This document shows, piece after piece, positions 1 to 5,518 of a stretch of DNA of 6,797 bases (its first letter is position 1; every line of letters begins with the position of its first letter). Under the pieces are notes generated by a model, which did no database searches, was not told the origin of the DNA, and worked only from the letters and a program-made list of their open reading frames with translations. This DNA is from MWDT01 sp035506315 (GTDB lineage: Bacteria; Verrucomicrobiota; Verrucomicrobiia; Opitutales; Opitutaceae), in assembly GCA_035506315.1 (NCBI GenBank), contig DATJPQ010000315.1, positions 1 to 6,797 on the forward strand, in the 5' to 3' direction. The position numbers and the translations under genes were made by a program.

Positions 1-912
1 CGGGCCGCCGAAATTGAAGCCATTGGTGTGCTCCTGCAGGGCGTCATGCACGCCGCGGTTCGGATCCAACGGGCCCGTGCCCGGGTTGGGGCCGCGGAAA
101 CTCTTGCCCGTGTAATAGGTGTAAACTTGCCCGTGAAACTCGTTGGTCCCGCTCTTGGTGACGGCGTTGATCAGCGCGCCTGTGAAGGCGGTGCGGGTCA
201 CGTCATAAGGGCTCAGGTCGACCGTAAGGGCCGCCAGCGTGCCGAGCGGAATCGGACTGCGCAGCGAGGAGAATCCGTTCGCGTTCAGGCCGAACGGATC
301 GTTGGACTGCATGCCGTCGATCAGGAAGGAGTTGAAACGGCTGTTCTGCCCTTGGGCGGAAATGCCGAATTCGCCCGTGCTGGTATTCATCGCCCGGCCG
401 ATTCGCGAATCGAGCGCGACGAGATCCTGCACGTCGCGGCGCACCGTGGGAACAACAGAGATTTCTGCGCTGTTGAGCACCGTGCTTGCACCCATTTTCG
501 CCGAAGTAAAAGTGATATCCCTGGCACCGGTGACGCTCACCGCTTCCATGACCACCACGTCAGACGACAACTTGAAACTCACGTCCTGGGTCTCCGCGAG
601 GTTGAGATAGATGTCGTGTTGCGTTTCCGGCTGCAGGTCTTTCGCCGAGGCGGTCACGGAGTACGGGCCACCGACGCGCAGTCCGCTGATGGTGTACTGG
701 CCGTTCGATCGCGTTGTGGTGACGTCCCGCGTACCCGAAGGTTCGTTGACGATCGTGATGGTGGCGCCCGCAAGCGGTTTGCCAGTTTTGTCTGTCACCA
801 GACCGTTCAGGCCGGAAGTCGTGACGCCTTGGCCGAGGACAGGTGTACTAATCGCGAGCCAGAGAGTCGCCGCTCCGGCGAGAAACAACTTAGTCAGGTA
901 GTGTCGTTGCAT
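1..912 (-). CDS. TonB-dependent receptor, Oar-like, N-terminal part (cut by window edge)
   Basis: Outer-membrane beta-barrel receptor that imports a substrate using TonB/proton-motive energy. Only the first 304 residues are present. Residues 1-28 look like a Sec signal peptide (basic MQRHYLTK, hydrophobic core, VLGQ at the probable cleavage site). Residues about 33-117 form a carboxypeptidase-regulatory-like/CNA-B-type domain (SGLNGLVTDKTGKPLAGATI, then NGQYTISGL, then a final strand VSFKL). MEAVSVTGARD (122-132) is where a TonB-box-like segment is expected. The plug follows, with FNSFLIDGMQSNDPFGLN (193-210), SPYDVTRTAFTGALINAVTKSGTNEFHG (234-261, DVTRTAFTGALINAVTKSGTN being the key signature) and the first barrel strands. 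This layout is that of the large Oar-type receptors, usually around 1,000 residues. The substrate cannot be predicted. The ATG at 912-910 places the signal peptide correctly; no convincing Shine-Dalgarno precedes it. Identity is secure; substrate unknown. Confidence 0.93.
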   Translation of the reverse strand, partial: MQRHYLTKLFLAGAATLWLAISTPVLGQGVTTSGLNGLVTDKTGKPLAGATITIVNEPSGTRDVTTTRSNGQYTISGLRVGGPYSVTASAKDLQPETQHDIYLNLAETQDVSFKLSSDVVVMEAVSVTGARDITFTSAKMGASTVLNSAEISVVPTVRRDVQDLVALDSRIGRAMNTSTGEFGISAQGQNSRFNSFLIDGMQSNDPFGLNANGFSSLRSPIPLGTLAALTVDLSPYDVTRTAFTGALINAVTKSGTNEFHGQVYTYYTGKSFRGPNPGTGPLDPNRGVHDALQEHTNGFNFGGP

Positions 913-993
913 GGTGTGTGAAGCGATGATTATGAACGCCGCTCCGGGCGTCTGGTTGGTTGGTCTGATGCGCATGCAGAAAGCTGGAACAAA

Positions 994-1008
994 GGGAGTC
1001 AAGCTCCC
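994..1008 (-). terminator. Small hairpin upstream of the receptor gene, weak terminator candidate
   Basis: GGGAG and CTCCC form a stem with a 5-nt loop; one more A-T pair at 993/1009 makes it 6 bp. On the minus strand the stem is followed by TTGTT, so it could end leftward transcription coming from the adenosyltransferase gene. The stem is short and the T-tract poor, so this is a guess. Confidence 0.25.
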
Positions 1009-1090
1009 TCCGAAATGACGCGCAGAAATGTTACGCCACTGTCACACGGGTGAAAGGCAAAACTGGCGGCAGAGTTGCTGCCTGGTCCCG

Positions 1091-1111
1091 CCGTCCGGTC
1101 ATGCCGGACGG
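1091..1111 (-). terminator. Hairpin directly after the adenosyltransferase stop codon
   Basis: CCGTCCGG and CCGGACGG form a perfect 8-bp GC-rich stem with loop TCATG, starting one base past the TAG stop of the minus-strand gene. Its position and strength fit a 3' end or a transcript-stabilising hairpin. There is no T-run after it on the minus strand, so it is not a classical intrinsic terminator. Confidence 0.5.
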
Positions 1112-1112
1112 G

Positions 1113-1700
1113 CTAGGACGGCGCAACGCCCCCGGCGTCGCCACCAGTGGCCGCCGCATCCTTCCCCGCCTCGGCGGCGCGCGCCATCAGCCAGAGCAGA
1201 TCGCACAGCCGGTTCACGTATTGCCGCACTACGGGACGTATGCTGCGGCCGTGGGCCGGCAACGCGACGAGCCGGCGCTCGGCGCGTCGTGCGGTCGCCC
1301 GCGCGACTTCAAGGGCCGCCGCGTGGAGATTGGCGCCCGGCGTCGCCCATCCATCGGAATGGAGCGGCTTCGCCTCATGTTCAACCACGGCTGCATCGAT
1401 CCGCGCCAGCGCCAGCTCGTCGATCTTGGCGAACTTCGATGCCGCGAAGCGCGCCGCATCGCTCTCCGCGCATGCCACCTCGCCCATCAGGGCGATCAGA
1501 TCCTGCTGCAGGGCGGTGAGCGCCGCGCACCGGCCGGCCTCGGGGCACGTGGCCTTGGCGACACCCAACGCCGCATTGAGCTCATCGAACGCGCCGACCG
1601 CCTCGATCTGCGGATGATCCTTGGGCACACGCTGGCCGTAGAGCAGGCCGGTCGTGCCGTCGTCGCCGGTGCGGGTGGCTATGGAGCGCATGCTGATCAT
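1113..1700 (-). CDS. pduO: PduO-type cob(I)alamin adenosyltransferase
   Basis: Transfers the adenosyl group of ATP to cob(I)alamin, making adenosylcobalamin, the cofactor of enzymes such as methylmalonyl-CoA mutase; cytoplasmic, trimeric in the family. With the ATG at 1700 the protein has 195 residues, near the usual family length. Signatures visible: N-terminal ATP-binding TRTGDDGTTGLLYG (9-22), then VGAFDELNAALG (35-46), ARRAERRL (137-144, the conserved arginine/glutamate helix) and YVNRLCDLLWLMAR (161-174). The last ~20 residues are Ala/Gly-rich and probably disordered. Start choice: an in-frame GTG at 1730 would add a non-conserved tail; ATG at 1700 and ATG at 1691 both fit, because the family usually starts only a few residues before TRTGDDG. 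The 275-bp upstream gap carries two matched palindromes that may be operators. It stands alone rather than in a B12 gene cluster. PduO-type is clear; the symbol is the family name rather than proof of a pdu role. Confidence 0.93.
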   Translation of the reverse strand: MISMRSIATRTGDDGTTGLLYGQRVPKDHPQIEAVGAFDELNAALGVAKATCPEAGRCAALTALQQDLIALMGEVACAESDAARFAASKFAKIDELALARIDAAVVEHEAKPLHSDGWATPGANLHAAALEVARATARRAERRLVALPAHGRSIRPVVRQYVNRLCDLLWLMARAAEAGKDAAATGGDAGGVAPS

Positions 1701-1752
1701 CCCAAAAGTCCGCGCCCCCCAAGGCAACACCGCAACGCACGCCCGCGCTTAA

Positions 1753-1792
1753 CGAGCAATTCGGTGTAGCAATTGCTACACTAAACTGCTCG
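1753..1792. promoter_or_regulatory. Palindromic operator candidate A, upstream of the adenosyltransferase gene
   Basis: The perfect 18-bp palindrome GTGTAGCAATTGCTACAC at 1764-1781 is flanked at equal distance by a second matching pair, CGAGCA (1753-1758) and TGCTCG (1787-1792), all centred on 1772.5. It ends about 50-60 bp upstream of the adenosyltransferase start. Its core TGTAGCAATTGCTACA matches the second palindrome centred at 1860.5 at 12 of 16 positions. Dyad symmetry of this kind is typical of a dimeric repressor site; the regulator is not identifiable here. Confidence 0.6.
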
Positions 1793-1840
1793 CCACTGGT
1801 AACGCCCCCTGCGGCCACAGAGAACAATCGCGTCAGGATG

Positions 1841-1880
1841 GCGGCAGAGATTTGTAACATATGTTACAATTTTCTGTCGC
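1841..1880. promoter_or_regulatory. Palindromic operator candidate B
   Basis: The perfect 18-bp palindrome TTGTAACATATGTTACAA at 1852-1869 is extended by imperfect arms. GCGGCAGAGA (1841-1850) faces TTTCTGTCGC (1871-1880), with every position Watson-Crick except two G-T pairs; 1851/1870 is the only outright mismatch. The block is 40 bp long, like candidate A, and shares the consensus TGTARCAWWTGYTACA with it. It lies between the stop codon of the dehydrogenase gene and the adenosyltransferase gene. As RNA it would also form a long hairpin, so a role as 3' end of the dehydrogenase transcript is possible. Confidence 0.6.
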
Positions 1881-1975
1881 AGAGAGGACGTCGCTTGGGC
1901 GCACTTCGCCGTTGGCAATCCCGTTTTTCAGCCAACCCAACCCGGCCAATCCCGTTCCCCGCCGGCCAGAACCGC

Positions 1976-2794
1976 CTAGCCTGATTTCGCGGATTGCCTG
2001 GGTTGTCCGAAATCCATCTTCCGCGCGAGGCGCGTGAACAGCCGCGGGAAAAACCGCTGCAGCCAGATGCCGTAGATCTCCGGCCCGCCCACCACCACTT
2101 CTTCGCGGCCGCTTGCGACGGCCCGCACAATCGCCGCCGCGCAACGCTCCGGCGCCATGCCCCGCGCCTGCGTCCGGTCGGTGCGGGCATGCCGGGCACC
2201 GCTGGCCGTGAGGGCGTTGTCCGAAACGGCGGTGCGCACATAACCCGGACACGCGATGGTGACCTTGATGCCCTCGCGCCAGACCTCGGCGCGCAGCGAG
2301 TCGAAGTAGCCGTGCAGCGCGTGCTTCGCGGCCGCGTAGCTCGAACGCATCGGCGTGCCCACATAGCCCATCACGCTGCTGACCACGACGACGTGACCGC
2401 GCTGTCGCGCCTGCATGGCCGGCAGCACGGCCTTGGTGAGCGCCACCGGGCCAAAATAATCGATCTCCATGATCTGCCGCTCGACGGCGAGCGTCGTCTC
2501 GGCCGCGAGGCCCCGCTGGCTCACCCCGCCGTTGTTCACCAGAACGTCGATGCCACCGCACCGCGCGATTACGTCAGCGACGATTACGGGAAAGGTATCG
2601 CTGCGGGTGAGATCGAGCGGCAGGCAAAAATGCGCTTCCGGCCGGACGCAAGCGCTGCGCACCCGTTCCAGCTCGGCTTCCCGGCGGGCGGACAACACAA
2701 GGCGGGCTCCGGCGCGGGCGAACGCGTAAGCCAGCGCTTCGCCGATGCCCGAGGAAGCGCCGGTGATCCAGACGACCTGATCCTGGAATTTCAT
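1976..2794 (-). CDS. Classical short-chain dehydrogenase/reductase, DHRS7B-like
   Basis: NAD(P)-dependent oxidoreductase with a Rossmann fold, 272 residues, probably soluble. Cofactor motif TGASSGIG at 11-18, DLT at 61-63, NNGG at 87-90 (variant of NNAG), active site S140, Y153 and K157 in YAAAKH, and PG at 183-184. The string YFGPVALTKAVLPAM (113-127), followed by RGHVVVVSS, closely resembles DHRS7/DHRS7B-type SDRs as I remember them. The substrate is unknown; the family acts on varied ketones and alcohols. Residue 112 is Asp (EIDYFGP) where the catalytic-tetrad Asn is usual (ETNYFGP in DHRS7B). ATG 2794 starts the protein eleven residues before the TGxxxGIG motif, as expected; the reading frame stays open to 2920, but that extension is basic, unlike the family and has no better start. 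No good Shine-Dalgarno is present. It is flanked on both sides by intergenic repeats and is probably its own transcription unit. Confidence 0.93.
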   Translation of the reverse strand: MKFQDQVVWITGASSGIGEALAYAFARAGARLVLSARREAELERVRSACVRPEAHFCLPLDLTRSDTFPVIVADVIARCGGIDVLVNNGGVSQRGLAAETTLAVERQIMEIDYFGPVALTKAVLPAMQARQRGHVVVVSSVMGYVGTPMRSSYAAAKHALHGYFDSLRAEVWREGIKVTIACPGYVRTAVSDNALTASGARHARTDRTQARGMAPERCAAAIVRAVASGREEVVVGGPEIYGIWLQRFFPRLFTRLARKMDFGQPRQSAKSG

Positions 2795-2933
2795 CGATGG
2801 ATCAGCGTGCAGAATCTCCCGCGCTCGTAAACCCCGCCGTTTTTTGCGAACAACCCGCCTGGCGATTGTTACTGGAACGTTTTCAATAAACCATGGCCGG
2901 ATTTGCCGGATTTTCGCCAAACCAAATTCTTTC
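2795..2933. other. Non-coding region upstream of the dehydrogenase gene
   Basis: No gene with protein-family character was seen. It must hold the dehydrogenase promoter, but I could not pick out a convincing -35/-10 pair. A 9-bp unit GCCGGATTT is repeated exactly in tandem at 2896-2904 and 2905-2913. The open frames crossing it are low-complexity or come from the adjacent inverted repeat. Confidence 0.5.
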
Positions 2934-3017
2934 TGTCATTCTGAGCGAAGCGAAGAATCCAGAACGACCATCGCAAGCAGACCACCGGATGGATTCTTCG
3001 CTTCGCTCAGAATGACA
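2934..3017. repeat. 84-bp inverted repeat of the dispersed 'HSERSEES' (CATTCTGAGCGAAGCGAAGAATC) type
   Basis: Two perfectly complementary 28-nt arms, 2934-2961 and 2990-3017, surround a 28-nt spacer. The left arm contains CATTCTGAGCGAAGCGAAGA, the right arm its reverse complement. Translating this element gives the peptides CHSERSEES and FFASLRMT, a well-known source of spurious short proteins in databases, because this palindrome is scattered through intergenic DNA of many bacteria. It lies 48 bp past the amidotransferase stop and upstream of the dehydrogenase gene. It has no transposase of its own; mobilisation by an enzyme encoded elsewhere, or a role in ending or stabilising transcripts, is inference. 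Confidence 0.95.
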
Positions 3018-3065
3018 AAGATGGGCCTCGGGGGATCTGACCGATGAGTCTGGCTACAGTTGCAT

Positions 3066-3779
3066 TCAAACCACTCTGGCACCCCGGTCTTTAGTGGCGC
3101 GCAGGAACGCGAGCACGGCGGCCATCAGGGCGTTGATCGTCTGGTATTTTTCGGGCGGCGCGGCGAGGATCTCCGCGGCGGACTGCACGTAGCGCGCAGG
3201 CTGCAATTCCGCACCGCCATGCTCGATCATCGCCCGCGCCGCCGCCGGCGTGGTTTCCAGGTGAAACTGGAACGCGAGCGCCGACCGTCCGAGTTGAAAC
3301 GCCTGGTTCTCGCAGCCCGCGCTGCGCGCGAGGCGGACGGCCCCGGGCGGCAGGTCGAAGGTCTCGCCATGCCAGTGGAAAACTTCCGTCGTGGGCGGAA
3401 AACGGAAAAGCGCGGCGCCGTCCGCCGGCGTCGCCTCCACGGGAAACCAGCCGATCTCCTTCTCGCGGTTCCGCGACACCCGGGCGCCCAGGGCATTGGC
3501 GATCAGTTGCGCGCCGAGGCAAATGCCCAGCACGGGCGTCCTGGCCTCGATGACGCGGCGGATGAATCGCTTCTCCGGCTCCAGCCAGGGAAATTCGCCC
3601 TCGTCGTTCACGCTCATGGGGCCGCCCAATGCCACGAGAAAGTCCACCGCGCCTGGCTCCGGCAATTCCGCCGGCTCGAAAAACCGTGTGTACGTGATCT
3701 CGTATCCGGCTGCGATGAGCCACGGCTCGATGCAGCCGAGTCCTTCGAAGGGGACGTGTTGGAGGCAGTGGGCGCGCAT
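3066..3779 (-). CDS. Class I glutamine amidotransferase, GMP-synthase-like domain protein
   Basis: A stand-alone triad (GATase1) amidotransferase of 237 residues, cytoplasmic, with no synthetase domain attached. Members hydrolyse glutamine or act on gamma-glutamyl compounds; the acceptor of this one is unknown. Visible motifs: LGGPMSVNDE (51-60, oxyanion-hole region), the nucleophile elbow GICLGAQLIANALGA (85-99) with Cys87, KEIGWFPV (107-114), HWHGETFDLP (135-144), and FQFHLETT (170-177) with His173 and Glu175 completing the Cys-His-Glu triad. All catalytic residues are present. ATG 3779 begins MRAHCLQHVPFEGLG, the normal opening of this family; the longer open frame up to 3986 runs into the 3' end of metY and is not family-like. 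No Shine-Dalgarno precedes it. It follows metY after a 145-bp gap with a possible terminator, so co-transcription is not assured. It is not guaA itself, which carries an ATP-pyrophosphatase domain. Confidence 0.92.
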   Translation of the reverse strand: MRAHCLQHVPFEGLGCIEPWLIAAGYEITYTRFFEPAELPEPGAVDFLVALGGPMSVNDEGEFPWLEPEKRFIRRVIEARTPVLGICLGAQLIANALGARVSRNREKEIGWFPVEATPADGAALFRFPPTTEVFHWHGETFDLPPGAVRLARSAGCENQAFQLGRSALAFQFHLETTPAAARAMIEHGGAELQPARYVQSAAEILAAPPEKYQTINALMAAVLAFLRATKDRGARVV

Positions 3780-3869
3780 GTGGGAAAGGATGGTAGATTC
3801 GCCGAGCAAGCGGAAACAATGCCAGGGTGTAGCAGCCGACGTAAGGAGGCTGAAGCGCAGTGAAAGTGA

Positions 3870-3890
3870 AAGGGGGAAAATCAGCCCCTT
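3870..3890 (-). terminator. Possible metY terminator
   Basis: On the minus strand AAGGGG and CCCCTT form a 6-bp stem with a 9-nt loop, 34 nt past the metY stop, followed by a T-rich stretch (TCACTTTCACT). Position and composition suit an intrinsic terminator, but the tail is interrupted by C and A. Confidence 0.4.
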
Positions 3891-3924
3891 CCCTCCGGCG
3901 CTTACGAGCACCACCAACCAGCCG

Positions 3925-5223
3925 TCACACTTTCGCGAGCGCTTGTTCGAGGTCGGCCTGGAGGTCGACGAAGTCCTCAATGCCAAGCGAGAGGCGCACG
4001 AAATCGGGCGAGACGCCGGTCGAGAGCTGTTCCTCCGGCGAGAGCTGGCTGTGCGTCGTGCTCGCCGGATGGATGGCGAGGCTCTTCGCGTCGCCGATGT
4101 TGGCGAGGTGCGAGAAGAGCCGGAGCGCCTCGATGAATTTCTTGCCGCCCTCGAAACCGCCCTTCACACCGAAGCCGAGCAGGCCGCCGAAGCCGCCGCT
4201 GAGATATTTCTTCGCCGCGGCGTGGTTGGGGCTCGTCTTGAGGCCGGGATAGTTGACCCAGGCGACCTGCGGGTGCGCGGCGAGCAGCTCGGCGGTCTTG
4301 AGCGCGTTCTCGCAGATGCGCGTCATGCGCAGGTGGAGCGTCTCGAGTCCCTGCAGCATGAGCCAGGAGTTGAACGGCGAGATGCATCCGCCCATGTCGC
4401 GCAGGAGCTGGAGGCGCATCTTGAATATGTAGGCGACGTTGGCGCCGCCGGCGGGCGGGAAACTCTTGAACGCCTCCCAATGCACGAGGCCATGGTAGCT
4501 CGGGTCGGGCTTCGTGAAGCCGGGGAACTTGCCGTTGCCCCAGTTGAAGTTGCCGCCGTCGACCACGATGCCGCCCAGCGAAGTGCCGTGGCCGCCGATG
4601 TATTTCGTGGTCGAGTGGACGACAATGTTGGTGCCCCACTCGATCGGGCGGTTGAGCAGCGGGGAGAGCGACGTGTTGTCGATGATGAGCGGCACGCCGG
4701 CTTCGCGGGCGATCTTGCCGACCTCCTCGAACGGGAAAATGTTGAGCGCGGGGTTGCCGAGGCCCTCGCCGAAAAACGCCTTGGTGTTGGGCCGCAGCGC
4801 GCGGCGGAACGCGTCGGGATCGGCGGCGTCGACGAACGACACCTCGAGGCCGAGCTTGGCCAGCGTGTAGTGGAACAGGTTGTAGGTGCCGCCGTAGAGC
4901 TGGGCGACCGAGACGATGTGATCGCCCGCGCCGGCGAGGTTGAGGATGGCGTCGGTGATGGCCGCCTGGCCCGAGGCATGGGCGAGCGCGCCGCTGCCGC
5001 CCTCGAGCGCGGCGACGCGCTGCTCGAAGACGTCGGTCGTGGGGTTCATCAACCGCGTGTAGATGTTGCCGAGTTCTTTCAGCGCGAAAAGGTTCGCGGC
5101 GTGCTCGGCGTCGCGGAAAACGTAGCTCGACGTCTGGTAGAGCGGGACGGCGCGCGAGCCGGTGGTCGGGTCCGGCGTCTGGCCGGCGTGGAGTGCTTTG
5201 GTTCCGAGTCCTTTGAACGTCAT
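3925..5223 (-). CDS. metY: O-acetylhomoserine sulfhydrylase (O-acetylhomoserine aminocarboxypropyltransferase)
   Basis: PLP enzyme of the Cys/Met-metabolism family. It makes homocysteine from O-acetylhomoserine and sulfide, the direct sulfhydrylation route to methionine; cytoplasmic, tetrameric in the family. At 432 residues it has the MetY length, longer than MetB/MetC/MetZ. Key sites: YTRLMNPT (55-62) with Tyr55 and Arg57, LYGGT (109-113) stacking on PLP, IDNT (181-184) with Asp182, the PLP lysine Lys207 in HSTTKYIGGHG (203-213), the MetY-type insert GKFPGFTKPDPSYHGLVHWE (231-250), and HPASTTHSQLSPEEQ (385-399) with substrate-binding Arg410. EGLGNP (153-158) differs slightly from the more usual E(T/S)(I/L)GNP. 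ATG 5223 is preferred; an in-frame TTG at 5244 would add seven residues and would overlap a hairpin. No Shine-Dalgarno is seen. The upstream region, shared with a divergent gene, holds two RNA-like structures but no recognisable SAM riboswitch. Confidence 0.96.
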   Translation of the reverse strand: MTFKGLGTKALHAGQTPDPTTGSRAVPLYQTSSYVFRDAEHAANLFALKELGNIYTRLMNPTTDVFEQRVAALEGGSGALAHASGQAAITDAILNLAGAGDHIVSVAQLYGGTYNLFHYTLAKLGLEVSFVDAADPDAFRRALRPNTKAFFGEGLGNPALNIFPFEEVGKIAREAGVPLIIDNTSLSPLLNRPIEWGTNIVVHSTTKYIGGHGTSLGGIVVDGGNFNWGNGKFPGFTKPDPSYHGLVHWEAFKSFPPAGGANVAYIFKMRLQLLRDMGGCISPFNSWLMLQGLETLHLRMTRICENALKTAELLAAHPQVAWVNYPGLKTSPNHAAAKKYLSGGFGGLLGFGVKGGFEGGKKFIEALRLFSHLANIGDAKSLAIHPASTTHSQLSPEEQLSTGVSPDFVRLSLGIEDFVDLQADLEQALAKV

Positions 5224-5234
5224 GGCGGCGTTAA

Positions 5235-5262
5235 GCTTGACCAAATACGCGTCCGGTCAAGC
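5235..5262 (-). promoter_or_regulatory. Hairpin just upstream of the metY start codon
   Basis: GCTTGACC (5235-5242) and GGTCAAGC (5255-5262) are perfectly complementary, 8 bp with a 12-nt loop. In the metY mRNA the stem ends 11 nt before the ATG, where a ribosome would bind. It could limit translation, or the DNA dyad could be an operator. No known riboswitch consensus was recognised in it. Confidence 0.45.
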
Positions 5263-5295
5263 GGCGGATAAGGTTATGACACGGAGCGACACCCT

Positions 5296-5350
5296 AGCGG
5301 AACGGCTTCCCTTTCCGCCAGAGCCGGGCGGAAGCGAAAGCGCTTCCGCT
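5296..5350 (-). repeat. 55-bp imperfect inverted repeat in the metY upstream region, two alternative folds
   Basis: Arms 5296-5319 and 5327-5350 are complementary at 19 of 24 positions around a 7-nt loop. The outer 7 bp (AGCGGAA/TTCCGCT) and inner 7 bp (TTCCGCC/GGCGGAA) are perfect. Within the right arm alone, GCGGAAGCG and CGCTTCCGC (5328-5349) form a perfect 9-bp hairpin with a 4-nt loop, which excludes the long fold. This is the pattern of an attenuator-like leader, but a REP-type intergenic palindrome is equally possible. Confidence 0.5.
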
Positions 5351-5497
5351 ATGAGTCACGCTTCATTCGCCGACGATTTTCACGAGGACGCGCTCGCGCG
5401 CCTAGCAGCGATACCATTCCGCGCGTAAAGGGCGCTTCATACCCCTCACGCTAAAGGGTTTTCATTTTAAGCTTTCCAACCTTTGAACCGATATGCA

Positions 5498-5513
5498 TAG
5501 GGTTATTACCCTA
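5498..5513. promoter_or_regulatory. TAGGGT/ACCCTA inverted repeat before the PEP-CTERM gene
   Basis: TAGGGT (5498-5503) and ACCCTA (5508-5513) form a 6-bp dyad with spacer TATT, ending 5 nt before the ATG. It occupies the place of the ribosome-binding site, and no Shine-Dalgarno is present. It may be an operator or a translational control hairpin; related AGGG and CCCT words occur further upstream. Confidence 0.45.
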
Positions 5514-5518
5514 GAACC

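Larger units (their letters stand above)
5224..5518. promoter_or_regulatory. Divergent intergenic region between metY and the PEP-CTERM gene
   Basis: This 295-bp gap must carry both promoters. It contains a hairpin next to the metY start, a 55-bp imperfect inverted repeat, two copies of TAAAGGG in direct orientation (5426-5432 and 5452-5458), an ACCCCT/AAGGGT near-inverted repeat (5441-5446 with 5454-5459), and TAGGGT/ACCCTA just before the PEP-CTERM start. GC falls sharply from about 5450 onward. No clear sigma-70 pair could be assigned to either gene. Confidence 0.6.

Noticed and set aside
1..912. The receptor as a vitamin B12 transporter (btuB) because of the nearby cobalamin adenosyltransferase
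   Set aside because: The N-terminal regulatory-like domain and plug are Oar-like, not BtuB-like, and the genes are separated by hairpins with no shared riboswitch.
1029..1046. TGTTAC-N6-GTCACA near-palindrome upstream of the receptor gene, resembling CRP-type or operator-B half-sites
   Set aside because: One mismatch in a 6-bp arm and spacing different from the twin operators; not strong enough to call a site.
992..1100. Cobalamin-riboswitch-like words on the plus strand (GGGAGTC, CGCCACTGT, GGTGAAAGGC) next to the adenosyltransferase gene
   Set aside because: The order of elements is incomplete, no proper B12 box (AGCCAGGAGACCTGCC-like) follows, and the plus orientation is antisense to both neighbouring minus-strand genes.
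1916..1956. 10-bp direct repeat CAATCCCGTT (1916-1925 and 1947-1956) and GTTGGC/GCCAAC stem (1911-1936) past the dehydrogenase stop
   Set aside because: Short, loop of 14 nt and no T-tract on the minus strand; likely background.
2795..2920. 42-residue N-terminal extension of the dehydrogenase
   Set aside because: Basic, not family-like, and the conserved fold begins right after the ATG at 2794.
2844..3047. Plus-strand 67-residue open frame containing CHSERSEES and FFASLRMT
   Set aside because: It is the translation of the inverted repeat, a known artefact.
3826..3834. GGTGTAGCA, identical to a half of palindrome A, upstream of the amidotransferase gene
   Set aside because: Only a half-site with no symmetric partner; a 9-base match can occur by chance.
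3391..5271. Plus-strand 626-codon open frame antisense to metY and the amidotransferase
   Set aside because: Shadow frame of GC-rich coding DNA; low-complexity charged sequence, while the opposite strand has complete catalytic motifs of two enzymes.
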